This document shows, one piece after another, positions 31,390 to 40,880 of a stretch of 64,000 nt of DNA. Location of the stretch: NCBI GenBank assembly GCA_040766885.1, contig JAXGPP010000002.1:124001-188000 (forward strand), given 5' to 3'. Position numbers and translations under genes: made by a program. The first letter of the stretch is position 1; the number at the start of each line of letters is the position of its first letter. The stretch is from JAXGPP01 sp040766885. Its GTDB lineage: Bacteria; Planctomycetota; Planctomycetia; Pirellulales; Thermoguttaceae. Under the pieces are notes generated by a model, which was given only the letters and a program-made list of their open reading frames with translations, made no database searches and was not told where the DNA came from.

Positions 31390-32393
31390 ATCTCGGTGGT
31401 GCTCTCGAGTGAATGGCCCAGCTAGGCCCGCGCACCTTCGATGCCACGGGCCCGCTTGGCGGTGTCGGTCGCCGAGTGTCGGAGCTGGTGCGGATGCCAG
31501 CAGTGGGCGGCGCGCCACTCGGCGGCCAGCCGCTGCAGCCGCGAGCTCTCCGCGGCCGGCAGCTTGGGTGAGATCCTTCGCAGCTCGGCGGGCATGCCGA
31601 AAGCGGACTCGCAACCGCGGACGATCGCCCAGCGGTACCTGCTGGTCGTGTACCGTGCCCCGGGCGTTCGCTTGCCGTTCTTGCGATCAGGCCGCGATGC
31701 GCGGGGGCTGAAACAGGGCTTGTCGGCCGGGCCTTTCAGATACGGCTGAAGGGCCGCCTGGCACTTCGGCCCGAGGGCCACCGCCAACGCCTTGACTCGG
31801 TGGTCGTTCTTGTGTTTGGGCGGCACGTATACCCAGACGTCGCGCGAACGGTCGATATCTCGTGGGCAGAGCGCACAGAGGTTGTCGCTCCGCATTTCGG
31901 TGGCATCTGCACCTTGACCATCGCCTGGACCACCGGGGGCAGATGCGGGAGCGTTGCCTCGACGATCGCCTGATCGACCGGTCGCACCGATTTTGCCTCG
32001 CGGGCGATCGTGCAGCCTTTCTTGAGCGGCGCCACCGCGCCGATCATTGCCGATACCTCGGGCCGGACCAGGTTGTTCTCGACACCCCAGCGCAGCATCC
32101 GCTTGATGCGGTTGACGGCCCCGTTGGCCTGGCTCCGGCTCCATGACTTGGCGGGCCGCTTCATGGGCTCGGTCTTCCAGCCGCCGGCGATGATCCGCTC
32201 GCGGACCTCCTTGAGCACGTCGGGGGTGAAGTTCCCGATTAGCAGATCGCCGTGGGAGTGGACCAGCGGCCGGATGGCGTGCCGGCAGTTGCTGTACTCG
32301 GTCGATTGCGTGTTGGCCGACATCCCGTAGTAGATGCGGCAGTGATCGAGCCACGCCAGGACCAGCTCGGCGATCGTCAGGCCCCAGGCCGGC

Positions 32394-33988
32394 ACCCTCG
32401 TTGTTATACACAAGCGGAAGTGATCTTGGGGAAGTGGCACAGATGGGCGATACTGTGAACTCGCTGATTTGACGCAGGAGGGCGAAACGAGTCAAGGGAG
32501 TGACGGATGTTGGCACCGTGGGCGATCGAGGAGATGGAGACGGCGGATTTGAAGGATAAGCGTTTGAATGAGCGGCTCAACACGCTGCTGTCGGCGTTGG
32601 GTGAGCCACCCACGGCGAGTATTCCGGCTGTGTGTGGCGGGTTCAACGAGATGATCGCCGCGTATCGGTTTTTCGACAATGACAAGGTGACCTACGAACG
32701 CTTGCTGGCACCGCATGCCGAGCGGACGCTCCAGCGGATCGCGGAGCAACGCGTTGTGCTGGTGGTTCAAGACACCACGGAATTGGACTTCACACGACCC
32801 GAAGTGCAGCTAACCGGCGCGGGTTCCCTCGGCAGTTCCTGTCGCTGGGGCGCGTTTTTGCATCCGCTGGTGGCCTTTACGACGGATGGCACGCCGCTGG
32901 GGACGTGCTGGGCTACGATGTGGACGCGCGAGGAACCGGCCGAGGAGACTCGTCGGGAAAAGGAACAGCGTCGTGAGGCGACCCCGATCGAGGAGAAGGA
33001 GAGTCTGCGGTGGGTGGAGGGCCTGCAACAAGCGCGGGCCGTGGCTCAGCAGGTCCCCGCGGTCCAATGTGTCTGCATCGCGGATAGCGAGGCCGACGTC
33101 TACGAGGTATTCGCCGAGCCGCGGGGGGAACACGCGGTGGAGTGGTTGGTTCGGGCGTGCCAGGACCGGGCGTTGTTGAAGGGAGCCCCCGAAAACGAGG
33201 ACCACGAGGGCCGGCAAATTCGTGCGGCCGTGGAAGCGCAACCGGTGTTGTTCACCAAGGCGATTGCCGTCCGCGGTCGCGAAGCCAAAGTCTCATGCGA
33301 GAATCGCGGCCGCCGACAGCCGCGGAAGAACCGCACCGCGGAGGTAGAAGTGCGTTGCGCCACGGTCACGCTTCGTCCGCCGCACCGAGCGGGCGAGAAA
33401 CTTCCTGCAGTGACCGTGAATATCGTGCAAGCGCGCGAAGCGAATCCGCCAGCGGATGACGAGCCAGTGGAATGGTTGTTGGTCACCACACTGCCGATCG
33501 ACAGCGTGGAGCAGGTGCGCGAGATCCTCCAATACTACACGGTCCGCTTTTTGATCGAGGTCCTGTTCCGAGTGCTGAAGTCCGGCTGTCGGGTCGAGGA
33601 GCGACGGTTCGAGCACATCGATCGGATGTTGCCCTGCGTGGCCTTGTACCTGATCGTGGCTTGGCGGACGTTGATGGTCTGCCGCCTCGGTCGCAGCAGC
33701 CCCGATTTGAACTGCGAGGCAATCTTCGATCCGGCGGAATGGAAGTCCGTGTGGATGGTTGTCCAAAAAAAGCGGCCGCCTCGGAAAGCACCCAAGCTGG
33801 CCATCATTCTACCGATGATCGCACAACTCGGCGGCTACGTGAACTATCCCAACCGGGAAGACCCACCTGGTCCTCAGACCATCTGGCTGGGCCTCCAACG
33901 CATGTACGACTTGGCGCTGGCTTGGAACACGTTCGATCCCGGAGCCAACGCTGCCGAAGCCGACCACACTTGTGTATAACAACGAGGG
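32394..33988 (+). mobile_element. IS4-family (Tn5-like) element inside the integrase gene
   Basis: A perfect 20-bp terminal inverted repeat, CCCTCGTTGTTATACACAAG, lies at 32395-32414 and inverted at 33969-33988. The integrase reads KAP-AWGLTI when the element and a possible 4-bp CGGC duplication are removed, with one extra A at the left edge. IS4 elements usually make longer duplications, so the exact target duplication is uncertain. Confidence 0.85.
32507..33979 (+). CDS. IS4-family (Tn5-like) transposase
   Basis: 490 residues from ATG 32507 with GGGAG 7 nt upstream. The Tn5-type N-terminal domain (WAIEEMETADLKDKRLNERL) is followed by the DDE core: VVQDTTELDFT with the first Asp, CIADSEADVYE with the second, and YTVRFLIEVLFRVLKSGCRV as the YREK-like box with the Glu. 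It appears intact. Its last codons run into the right inverted repeat. Confidence 0.92.
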   Translation: MLAPWAIEEMETADLKDKRLNERLNTLLSALGEPPTASIPAVCGGFNEMIAAYRFFDNDKVTYERLLAPHAERTLQRIAEQRVVLVVQDTTELDFTRPEVQLTGAGSLGSSCRWGAFLHPLVAFTTDGTPLGTCWATMWTREEPAEETRREKEQRREATPIEEKESLRWVEGLQQARAVAQQVPAVQCVCIADSEADVYEVFAEPRGEHAVEWLVRACQDRALLKGAPENEDHEGRQIRAAVEAQPVLFTKAIAVRGREAKVSCENRGRRQPRKNRTAEVEVRCATVTLRPPHRAGEKLPAVTVNIVQAREANPPADDEPVEWLLVTTLPIDSVEQVREILQYYTVRFLIEVLFRVLKSGCRVEERRFEHIDRMLPCVALYLIVAWRTLMVCRLGRSSPDLNCEAIFDPAEWKSVWMVVQKKRPPRKAPKLAIILPMIAQLGGYVNYPNREDPPGPQTIWLGLQRMYDLALAWNTFDPGANAAEADHTCV

Positions 33989-34282
33989 CGGCGCCTTGGG
34001 CATGTACGTGATCTGTTTCCCGACGGCGACCTTCTCGCGGAGGTACTCATTGATGAGCTGGCGGTAGGCCTCGAGCGACTCAGGCGAGCCCGCCGGACCG
34101 GGTAACCCCCCGCTTTTCGTGGATCTCGAGGTAGGCCGAATCGCGGTCCTTCCGGCGACGGTACTTTGGGGTTCGCATGGGCCAACCGGTACCGTTTCTT
34201 GAAAACTGTCACCGCATTGCTTAGTTCAGAAGACTCAGCCAGATAAACACTCAGATCCGATTTGAATAGTTCTCTAGTGGGA

Positions 34283-34319
34283 CTGGGAAGCTAGCGCTCT
34301 ACCCCTGAGCTACTCCCGC
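34283..34319 (-). tRNA. 5' half of a tRNA-Gly(CCC) gene, probable attachment site remnant
   Basis: The minus strand shows the acceptor arm GCGGGAG, TA, a D-arm GCTC/GAGC and the anticodon entry CTAGC-TTCCCA with anticodon CCC. After the anticodon loop nothing pairs with CTAGC, and no T-arm or acceptor partner follows. The break is about 105 bp from the integrase start. This fits an attachment site in tRNA-Gly left by an integrative element. No functional tRNA can be made here. Confidence 0.7.
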
Positions 34320-34747
34320 AAAAAAACTGCTCAAAAATATCACAACTCTCTCAAAGACAATCACTTACGACACCACCGGCGCTGGCCATGGCCCCAGGAT
34401 TCCTCTCCATCGCGAAGGGTATGCTACAAAGAAGGATCCCGGCGGTGGGGGGACAGCCGAAAGGACGGTCCCTCGACAACGGAAATCGTAACGTTCTTGG
34501 CCTTGGAATACAATGTCCGACAGCCGGCGATTGCCTGTCCCTGCACCGCCGGCCGCCCAGACGGCACTGGCACGGCGTACATTCGACCGGTTCAAAGGGC
34601 ACCCCATTTTCCAACGCGATCCTCCTCGATCATCCCCTTCCTCGCCGAAACGCGGCACAATAGGTGGAGGCAGTGACAACCGGCCGTGCGGTCCGGCACT
34701 TGTAGTCAGTTGCTGCCTTCGAGCCACATCACAGAACTCGGTGCCGA
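34320..34747. other. Intergenic region upstream of the protease gene
   Basis: About 430 bp. It starts with an A-rich stretch next to the tRNA half. I see no gene, RNA or clear promoter. Confidence 0.4.
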
Positions 34748-37087
34748 ATGCATCGGCTTCCGTTAACGAAAGGTCCTCCCGTGAGCCCTTTGCCTCACAT
34801 CGTCGCGGCGCTTCGCGTCACCCGTCGCCAGTCCCGCAAGGCCAGACGATCGGCCCCCCCGGCCGGTCGATGCTCGCTGCTCCGGGTGGAATCGCTCGAG
34901 TCGCGGACAATGCTCAGTCTCGCGGGGGCGGGGCTCGACGCTTGGCACGACCTGGTCATGCCATCGGCCCAGGCGCGGCAGCCGGCGGCAGTGAAGGACG
35001 ACGTGGGGAACACTTTTGCCGCGGCTCGATCCATTGCCCTTTCGGCCGCCGGCAATGGTTCGGCAACGGGTACCCTGGAGACCGTAGGCGACGTCGATAT
35101 GTTCAAGATCGTCGCACCGGCATCGGGGCGGATGACGGTCGACCTCAGCGCAAATGTGGGCAGCGCAATCGACCCCATCGTCTATGTCTACAACGCCTCG
35201 AAGCGTCTCATGGGCAGCAATGATGACGCCGGCGACGGGACGCGCAACAGCAGGCTGACGATCGACGTCGCCGCACGGAGCACCTATTACATCAAGGTCG
35301 CCGCCTACGGCCTGACGCGCGGGGCGTACCGCGTTGCCGTCTCCGCCGCTACAGACGATTTCGGCAATGATTTCGGACAGGCCGCCGTGCTGACGCCGAC
35401 CAGCGCCGGGGCGGCGTCCAAGACAGGCATCGTCAACCGTTCGGGCGACGTCGACTTCTTCCGCTTCGTCGCCCCGATCACCGGCCAGATGACCATCACC
35501 AATGCGCCGACCTCCGGCAGCCGGCTCGATCCCGACCTGTATGTTTACGACAGCGCACGCAGCCTGCTTGCCAATAATGACGACTACGGTGCGACGTCCA
35601 GCAGCCGCGTCACATTCGCGGTCACGGCCGGCGCCACCTATTACATCAAAGCCGCCGGTTACGGCGCGACGACGGGCAGCTACCGCCTCAGCCTGTCCAC
35701 CGAGGCGACGTCCGACGATGGCAACACGTTCAGCAACGCCACCCGTGTAACGCTTACGGGCAACGGCTCGCTCACGCGGAACTCGGCGATCGACCGCACG
35801 GGCGACGTCGACATGTTCCGCTTCGTGGCCGCGACTAGCGGTTCGATCACCATCGGGCTGTCGGCGGCCACCGGCAGCCGCCTCGATCCCTATCTGATCG
35901 TCTACAACGGGTCGCAGCGCGCCATCGGCCGGGATGACGACAGTGGCGGCGGAGTCAACAGCCAGGTTACCGTCAGCGTCACCGCGGGGGCGACGTACTA
36001 CATCCGGGCGTCGGCGTACGGCAATGCCACCACGGGCGACTACGTGCTCCAGGCTGGCCCCGGGATGGCACCCTCCCCATCGACCGGCGAGTTCGACATC
36101 ATGCTCGCGCTCAACGGCCTGACCGCCTCGCAGCGCAGCTTCGCCCAACAGGCGGCGGCGCGATGGGAAGCGATCATCGTCGGCGACCTGCCGAACGCCT
36201 CCTACGACGGCCAGGCGATCGACGACGTGCTGATCAATATCTCGAGCGAGGCGATCGATGGTGCGGGCAATGTGCTCGGCTACGGCGGGCCGGAGGCCCT
36301 GCGGAGCGGCAGCTACTTGCCATATGTCGGGATCATCGTTCTGGATACGGCCGACCTGAACCTGCTCGAGGCCGAAGGCGATCTGCTCGACGTTTTTACC
36401 CACGAGATCGCTCACGCGCTGGGGTTTGGCACGATCTGGGATCACCGCGGGCTGCTTGCGGGGGTGGGGACATCCGAACCCGTCTTTACGGGCCCGCAAG
36501 CCCGCGCCGAATACAATGCTCTGTTTGGCACCAACGCCACCGGTGTTCCGGTCGAGGCTGGCGGCGGACAGGGCACGGCGTATGCCCACTGGCGCGACAC
36601 GGTCTTCCAGACGGAGTTGATGACTGGCTGGAGCAAGCCTGGCGCCAGCCCGATCAGCCGCATCACCGTGGCTTCGATGGCCGACCTGGGCTACCAAGTG
36701 AATATGGCAGCCGCCGAAGCGTACGCCCGGCCCGGCGGCCTCCATGGGGCCGCGAGTCTTGCCGCGTCGAGTTCCGCATTGGCGAGCACCGGCAGTCCGC
36801 GCAACCAGTTGGCCGCCTCGATCCGAGGCACGGCTTTCGCTCTGCCGGCGGATGCTGTTGGCGGGCACGCCCCGCCGGCAACGCCGCGCGTGGCGGCGGT
36901 GATGTACTTGGATGCTGGCGACCGCACCGCCCGAACGCAGGCCGTCGATCGGGCCCTGGAAGCCGAGTGGGATGACGATCTGTTCGCGTCGCTCGCCAGG
37001 GGGCGACCGGCCGGCGCAGAAACACGGCCGGTGCCGGTTGAGGCCGCGGCGATCGAATCGGTAGAGGCTTGGCTGGAGCGGGTTTGA
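34748..37087 (+). CDS. Secreted PPC-domain protein with leishmanolysin-like (M8) metalloprotease domain
   Basis: 779 residues from ATG 34748. A GTG at 34781 with AAAGG upstream is an alternative start. LEPR-XLL-type signature LLRVESLESRTMLS (about 44-57). Three pre-peptidase C-terminal (PPC) domains follow (about 80-430), each starting DDxGNxF/DDGNTF with GDVDMFRFVA and TYYIKAAGYG motifs. The metzincin domain has HEIAHALGFGTIW (zinc ligands His, His; catalytic Glu), then AHWRDTVFQTELMTGW (third His; the leishmanolysin-like Met-turn region) and ASMADLGYQV. It is probably exported and degrades proteins at the surface. The C-terminal 100 residues are Ala-rich with no domain seen. Confidence 0.9.
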   Translation: MHRLPLTKGPPVSPLPHIVAALRVTRRQSRKARRSAPPAGRCSLLRVESLESRTMLSLAGAGLDAWHDLVMPSAQARQPAAVKDDVGNTFAAARSIALSAAGNGSATGTLETVGDVDMFKIVAPASGRMTVDLSANVGSAIDPIVYVYNASKRLMGSNDDAGDGTRNSRLTIDVAARSTYYIKVAAYGLTRGAYRVAVSAATDDFGNDFGQAAVLTPTSAGAASKTGIVNRSGDVDFFRFVAPITGQMTITNAPTSGSRLDPDLYVYDSARSLLANNDDYGATSSSRVTFAVTAGATYYIKAAGYGATTGSYRLSLSTEATSDDGNTFSNATRVTLTGNGSLTRNSAIDRTGDVDMFRFVAATSGSITIGLSAATGSRLDPYLIVYNGSQRAIGRDDDSGGGVNSQVTVSVTAGATYYIRASAYGNATTGDYVLQAGPGMAPSPSTGEFDIMLALNGLTASQRSFAQQAAARWEAIIVGDLPNASYDGQAIDDVLINISSEAIDGAGNVLGYGGPEALRSGSYLPYVGIIVLDTADLNLLEAEGDLLDVFTHEIAHALGFGTIWDHRGLLAGVGTSEPVFTGPQARAEYNALFGTNATGVPVEAGGGQGTAYAHWRDTVFQTELMTGWSKPGASPISRITVASMADLGYQVNMAAAEAYARPGGLHGAASLAASSSALASTGSPRNQLAASIRGTAFALPADAVGGHAPPATPRVAAVMYLDAGDRTARTQAVDRALEAEWDDDLFASLARGRPAGAETRPVPVEAAAIESVEAWLERV

Positions 37088-37315
37088 TCGAAGACAAGTG
37101 GGCCTCGTCGGAGTCGATTCCAGGGTTGCGGCGACGAATTCGACGATGGACCACGCGCTGGGGGTGGGTTCAAGCGGCGACGAAGCATACGATTGGGGTT
37201 CTTGGAGGCCGCTTCAGAAGGGCCCCTGATCGACCGTCGCAGGGTCCGATGGTCGGGCAGGCCGAGCCGGAACGGGTCTCGCGCAGGAAGGTGATTGCTG
37301 AACCAACCCCTCAGG

Positions 37316-40012
37316 ATGAACTCGATGCACCCCAGGTACATGCTCTCCGCATCCGTATTTCTCGTTCTGGTCTCGCTGGCCGCGGCAGTGGCGGGAGGCG
37401 AAGCGTCGCCGGGACAGCAGGCCGCGGCGTCGCCGGCCCCCGCTTCTGGGACGCCCGAGTACAGCAGCGTCCGCTCCCTGCCCGATGCGGTCACCGTGGC
37501 CACCCTCTCCAACGGGTTAACGGTGATCGTTCAGGAAAACCATGTCGCTCCGGTGGCGACGGTCCGCTGTTTCGTCAAGAACACCGGAGGCGCATTTGAG
37601 GGGAAATACCTGGGGGCAGGATTGAGCCACGTGCTCGAGCACGTCGTGGCCGGCGGCACGACGAGCAAGCGCGGCGAGAAGGAGATCGAGCAGATTATCG
37701 ACACGTTCGGCGGGGCCACCAATGCCTACACGTCGGACGATACGACCGCCTTCTATATCGACTGCCCGGCAAAGAACACGCTGATGGCCATCGAACTGGT
37801 GGCTGACTCGATGCAGCGGATCTCCTTTGAGCCCCGCGAGTTCGAGCGAGAGTTGGCGGTGGTGAAGCAAGAGCTGGCCGATGGCGAAGTGGACCGCAGC
37901 CGTGTGCTCTGGAAGCTGCTTAACCTTACCGTCTACCAGGAGCATCCTGCCCGGCATCCGGTAATCGGCTATCTCGACGTTCTCAACGGCACGAGCAATG
38001 AAGCGATCATCGACTTTTACCGCGAGCGGTACATTCCCAACAACCAGGTCTTCGTGGTGGTCGGCGACGTGAAGACCCAGGAGATTCTCGACCACGTTGC
38101 CCGGCAGTGGACTGGAACGCCGCGCGGCCGCGAGACCGTGGTCGCCATGCCCGAGGAGCCCCTGCAACTGGCACCGCGCGAAGCGCTACGCGAGATGGAC
38201 GGGTCGACGTACGACTACGTATTCGCCTGGCCGACGGTGAAGCTTTCGCATCCCGACCTCTACGCGCTGGACGTGGCGGCGTACATCCTGGGCGAAGGGG
38301 AGAGTTCGCGGCTGGTGCAGCGGCTGCGTTACGAGAAACAGGTCGCCCTGTCGGTGAACTCGGCCAGCTATACGCCCCATTTCGTGGCGGGCTTCTTCGC
38401 GGTTATGGGGAGCAGCACGCCGCAGACGTTCGCCGAGGCTGAGAAGGAGATTCTCGCCGCGGTCTACCGGCTTCGCGAGGAACCGGTGAGCGAGGCGGAG
38501 CTTGCCAAGGCGAAGAAGCAGAAGGCCGCCGAACTGGTGTTTGGCCGCCAGACCGTCCAGCAGGCCGCGGGGAGCCTGGGCCGCGGTCTGCTGTCGACCG
38601 GCGACCCGCTGTTCGACCAGAAGTATGCCGAGAACATCCAGCAGGTCACCGCCGAGCAGATCCGCGACGTGGCCCGCCGGTACTTCGATCCCCAGCGGCT
38701 GAACCGGGTAGTGATCTCGCCGCCGGAACAGAATCTGGCCGCCGCCGGCGCGTCGGCGAAGGCCGCCGAAAGCGATGTTCGCCTGGAGCGGATGCCGAAC
38801 GGCTTGCGAGTGCTGGTGAAACGGCACTCGCAACTGCCGCTGGTGAACCTCCAGGCGTACGTGCTCGGCGGCACGCTGGTCGATACGCCAGAGACGGCCG
38901 GCCGGTCGGCCCTGTTGGCCGCGATGCTCGACAAGGGCACGGCGCGGCATTCGGCCCGGGAGATCGCCGAATACTTCGACTCGATCGGCGGCCGCCTCGA
39001 CATGACCGCCGGCCGCAGCACCGTGTACGGCAGCACCACCGTGCTCCGTGAAGATTTCGCCGCGGCCGCTGCGCTGTTTGCCGAGTGCTTTACCCGGCCA
39101 ACATTTCCCACGGAAGAATTCGGCCGGGTCAAGACGCTCGCCTTGGGGGCCATCGCGCGGCGGCTGGATGATCCGCAACAGGAGGCGTTCGAGGTTTTCT
39201 ACGACCATCTGCCGGCCGGTTCTCCCTACCACATTATCCAGGGAGGCAAGGCCGAGACCGTCGAACCGATGACCGTCGAAGATCTGCGGCAGTACCACGC
39301 GCGTTTCTTCGTGCCCAACAACATGCTCGTTACCGTGTTTGGCGACATCGAACCCGATACGGCGGTGGAGCTGGTAAAGAAGCACTTCGGCGAACTGGAG
39401 CCGGATGCCAGCTTCGCGCCGATCGAGTTCGATCGGCCGAACGACATTGCGGAGACGATCGTCCACCACAAACAGACAGCCAAGGAGATCGGCGTCGTGC
39501 TGTTGGGCTACCCGACCGTCAGCATTCTCAATGCGAAGGACCACGCGGCACTGACGGTGCTCGATGCGATGAGTTCGGGTTACAGCTATCCGGGCGGCTG
39601 GCTGCACAACGAGCTTCGCGGCGCCGGGCTGGTGTACTTTGTGCATGCGTTCGCGATCACCGGTCCGGCTCCGGGCTTCCTGGCGGTGATGGCGCAAACG
39701 CAGCCCGACAAGATCGACGAGGTCGTCGAGCGGATCCAACGCAATTTGGAGCGCGCCAAGAAGGGGGAATTCAGCGACGAGGAATTCCGGACCGCCAAGC
39801 AAATGGTCGTCGCCCTGCACGCCCAGGAAAACACGACGATCAGCGGCCAGGCCCAGCAGGCAGCGCTCGATGAGCTCTACGGCCTGGGCTACGACTATGA
39901 CCGGACATTCGACGCCCGGATCGAAGCGGTCACGCGGGACGATGTGACGCGCGTCGCCCGGCAATACCTGGACCATTATCTTCAGGTCACCACCTCGCCC
40001 GAGCCGCGGTAA
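37316..40012 (+). CDS. M16-family (pitrilysin/processing-protease-like) zinc peptidase, two-domain
   Basis: About 898 residues from ATG 37316; a TTG at 37295 with AGGAAGG is an alternative start. A signal peptide (YMLSASVFLVLVSLAAAVAG) precedes the first M16 pair, with the inverted zinc motif HVLEH (about 105-109) and the distal Glu in ELAVVKQELADGE. The C-terminal half (about 480-890) repeats the M16 fold (LERMPNGLRVLVKRHSQLPL) without the HxxEH motif, as in two-domain M16 peptidases where it forms the closing half. It probably acts on peptides in the periplasm-like compartment. The next gene starts about 130 bp downstream. Confidence 0.92.
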   Translation: MNSMHPRYMLSASVFLVLVSLAAAVAGGEASPGQQAAASPAPASGTPEYSSVRSLPDAVTVATLSNGLTVIVQENHVAPVATVRCFVKNTGGAFEGKYLGAGLSHVLEHVVAGGTTSKRGEKEIEQIIDTFGGATNAYTSDDTTAFYIDCPAKNTLMAIELVADSMQRISFEPREFERELAVVKQELADGEVDRSRVLWKLLNLTVYQEHPARHPVIGYLDVLNGTSNEAIIDFYRERYIPNNQVFVVVGDVKTQEILDHVARQWTGTPRGRETVVAMPEEPLQLAPREALREMDGSTYDYVFAWPTVKLSHPDLYALDVAAYILGEGESSRLVQRLRYEKQVALSVNSASYTPHFVAGFFAVMGSSTPQTFAEAEKEILAAVYRLREEPVSEAELAKAKKQKAAELVFGRQTVQQAAGSLGRGLLSTGDPLFDQKYAENIQQVTAEQIRDVARRYFDPQRLNRVVISPPEQNLAAAGASAKAAESDVRLERMPNGLRVLVKRHSQLPLVNLQAYVLGGTLVDTPETAGRSALLAAMLDKGTARHSAREIAEYFDSIGGRLDMTAGRSTVYGSTTVLREDFAAAAALFAECFTRPTFPTEEFGRVKTLALGAIARRLDDPQQEAFEVFYDHLPAGSPYHIIQGGKAETVEPMTVEDLRQYHARFFVPNNMLVTVFGDIEPDTAVELVKKHFGELEPDASFAPIEFDRPNDIAETIVHHKQTAKEIGVVLLGYPTVSILNAKDHAALTVLDAMSSGYSYPGGWLHNELRGAGLVYFVHAFAITGPAPGFLAVMAQTQPDKIDEVVERIQRNLERAKKGEFSDEEFRTAKQMVVALHAQENTTISGQAQQAALDELYGLGYDYDRTFDARIEAVTRDDVTRVARQYLDHYLQVTTSPEPR

Positions 40013-40143
40013 GGCGGTTGGTAATGAATGCCGCGTCCGAATTCCACCCCCAGTGGCCGGATCGGACCGTGAGCCTTAGAATTGAAACTGTGTTGGCGGT
40101 ACGAGTGGGGCGGCAGAGATCGATTAACTTCCTGGAGGAAACG

Positions 40144-40857
40144 ATGATTCGAGCAACTTTGACAACATGCCTCGTGGTAGCCCTGGTCGCGCTCCTGCCG
40201 ACCCTCTTGCCGGCCCAACAGCTGGCCCCGCCACCCACTCTGGCGATGGTGGAACTGGACTACGTCCAACAGCAACTGAAACTGGACGATCAGCAGAAAG
40301 AGCAGGTCCAGCAGGCCGTGCAGCAGTTCAGCCAGGGTAACCAGGCCGACTTGCAGCAGGTGCAACAAGCGGGGCCTGCGCAACAGGAGCAGATGCTCGC
40401 CCAGGCGCGCCAGCAGGCCATGCAGCGCGCGCAGCAGTTCGATCAGCAGGTGCAGAAAATTCTCCAGCCGCCGCAGGTGGAGCAGTTGCAGAAGATCACG
40501 TTTCACGTCGGGGCGTTCAATGCTCTGATGAATTCGTCGCTGGCCACTCAGATAAAGCTGACGCCGCAGCAACAGCAGCAGATCCAGCAGTCCGTCGCCG
40601 GCCTGCAGCAGGAGATGACCCGGTTGCAGCAGGAGATGTTCAGCGCCCAGATCAAGGCTGCCGAACAAGCTTTCGCGGTGCTCACGGCTGATCAGCAGCA
40701 GCAGCTCCAGACGCTCCGCGACGAGGCCCTGAAGGCACAGTCGGCGCCCCCGGCTCCGACCGCGCCGACCGCGCCCGTTCCGGGCGGGGCGGCACCGGGC
40801 GGCACGGCACCGGGCGGGGCGGGGCGGGCTCCGGCGCCGGGCGGGCAGTCAAGATAG
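40144..40857 (+). CDS. Gln-rich exported Spy/CpxP-like protein
   Basis: 237 residues from ATG 40144 with a strong GGAGGAAACG ribosome site. A signal peptide (TLTTCLVVALVALLPTLLPA) is followed by an all-helical, very Gln-rich body with heptad-like repeats (VQQAVQQFSQGNQADLQQVQ). It contains L-x-L-T/D-x-x-Q-x-x-Q-I segments (LKLDDQQKEQVQ, IKLTPQQQQQIQQ) that resemble the LTxxQ motifs of Spy/CpxP. The C-terminus is low-complexity Pro/Gly/Ala. A periplasmic chaperone-like or envelope-stress role is inferred from motifs only. Confidence 0.6.
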   Translation: MIRATLTTCLVVALVALLPTLLPAQQLAPPPTLAMVELDYVQQQLKLDDQQKEQVQQAVQQFSQGNQADLQQVQQAGPAQQEQMLAQARQQAMQRAQQFDQQVQKILQPPQVEQLQKITFHVGAFNALMNSSLATQIKLTPQQQQQIQQSVAGLQQEMTRLQQEMFSAQIKAAEQAFAVLTADQQQQLQTLRDEALKAQSAPPAPTAPTAPVPGGAAPGGTAPGGAGRAPAPGGQSR

Positions 40858-40880
40858 GCCTTCTCGCGTGATTCGCGACG

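Larger units (their letters stand above)
31335..34178 (-). pseudogene. Tyrosine-recombinase integrase, interrupted by an IS4 element
   Basis: Start ATG 34178 (MRTPKYRRRKDRDSAYLEIH). The N-terminus is frameshifted near 34100 into SPESLEAYRQLINEYLREKV. The IS4-type element (32395-33988) then interrupts it. The coding sequence resumes with PAWGLTIAELVLAWLDHCRI and continues through the core-binding domain. A frame change near 31905 leads to WVYVPPKHKNDHRVKALAVA and the HQLRHSATD box. An in-frame TAG at 31422-31424 then separates it from LGHSLESTTEIYEERD, which carries the nucleophile Tyr. Natural stop at 31335-31337. The gene is dead several times over. Joining across the IS gives KAPAWGLTIAE. 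Confidence 0.85.

Noticed and set aside
31422..32516. 364-codon minus frame covering the integrase C-terminal half
   Set aside because: Its start and first 40 residues lie inside the IS4 element and its early part is out of the integrase frame. Treated as part of the integrase pseudogene.
34763..36868. 701-codon minus-strand open frame
   Set aside because: Antisense shadow of the PPC/leishmanolysin protease, which has recognisable domains on the plus strand.
38186..39976. 596-codon minus-strand open frame
   Set aside because: Antisense shadow of the M16 peptidase gene.
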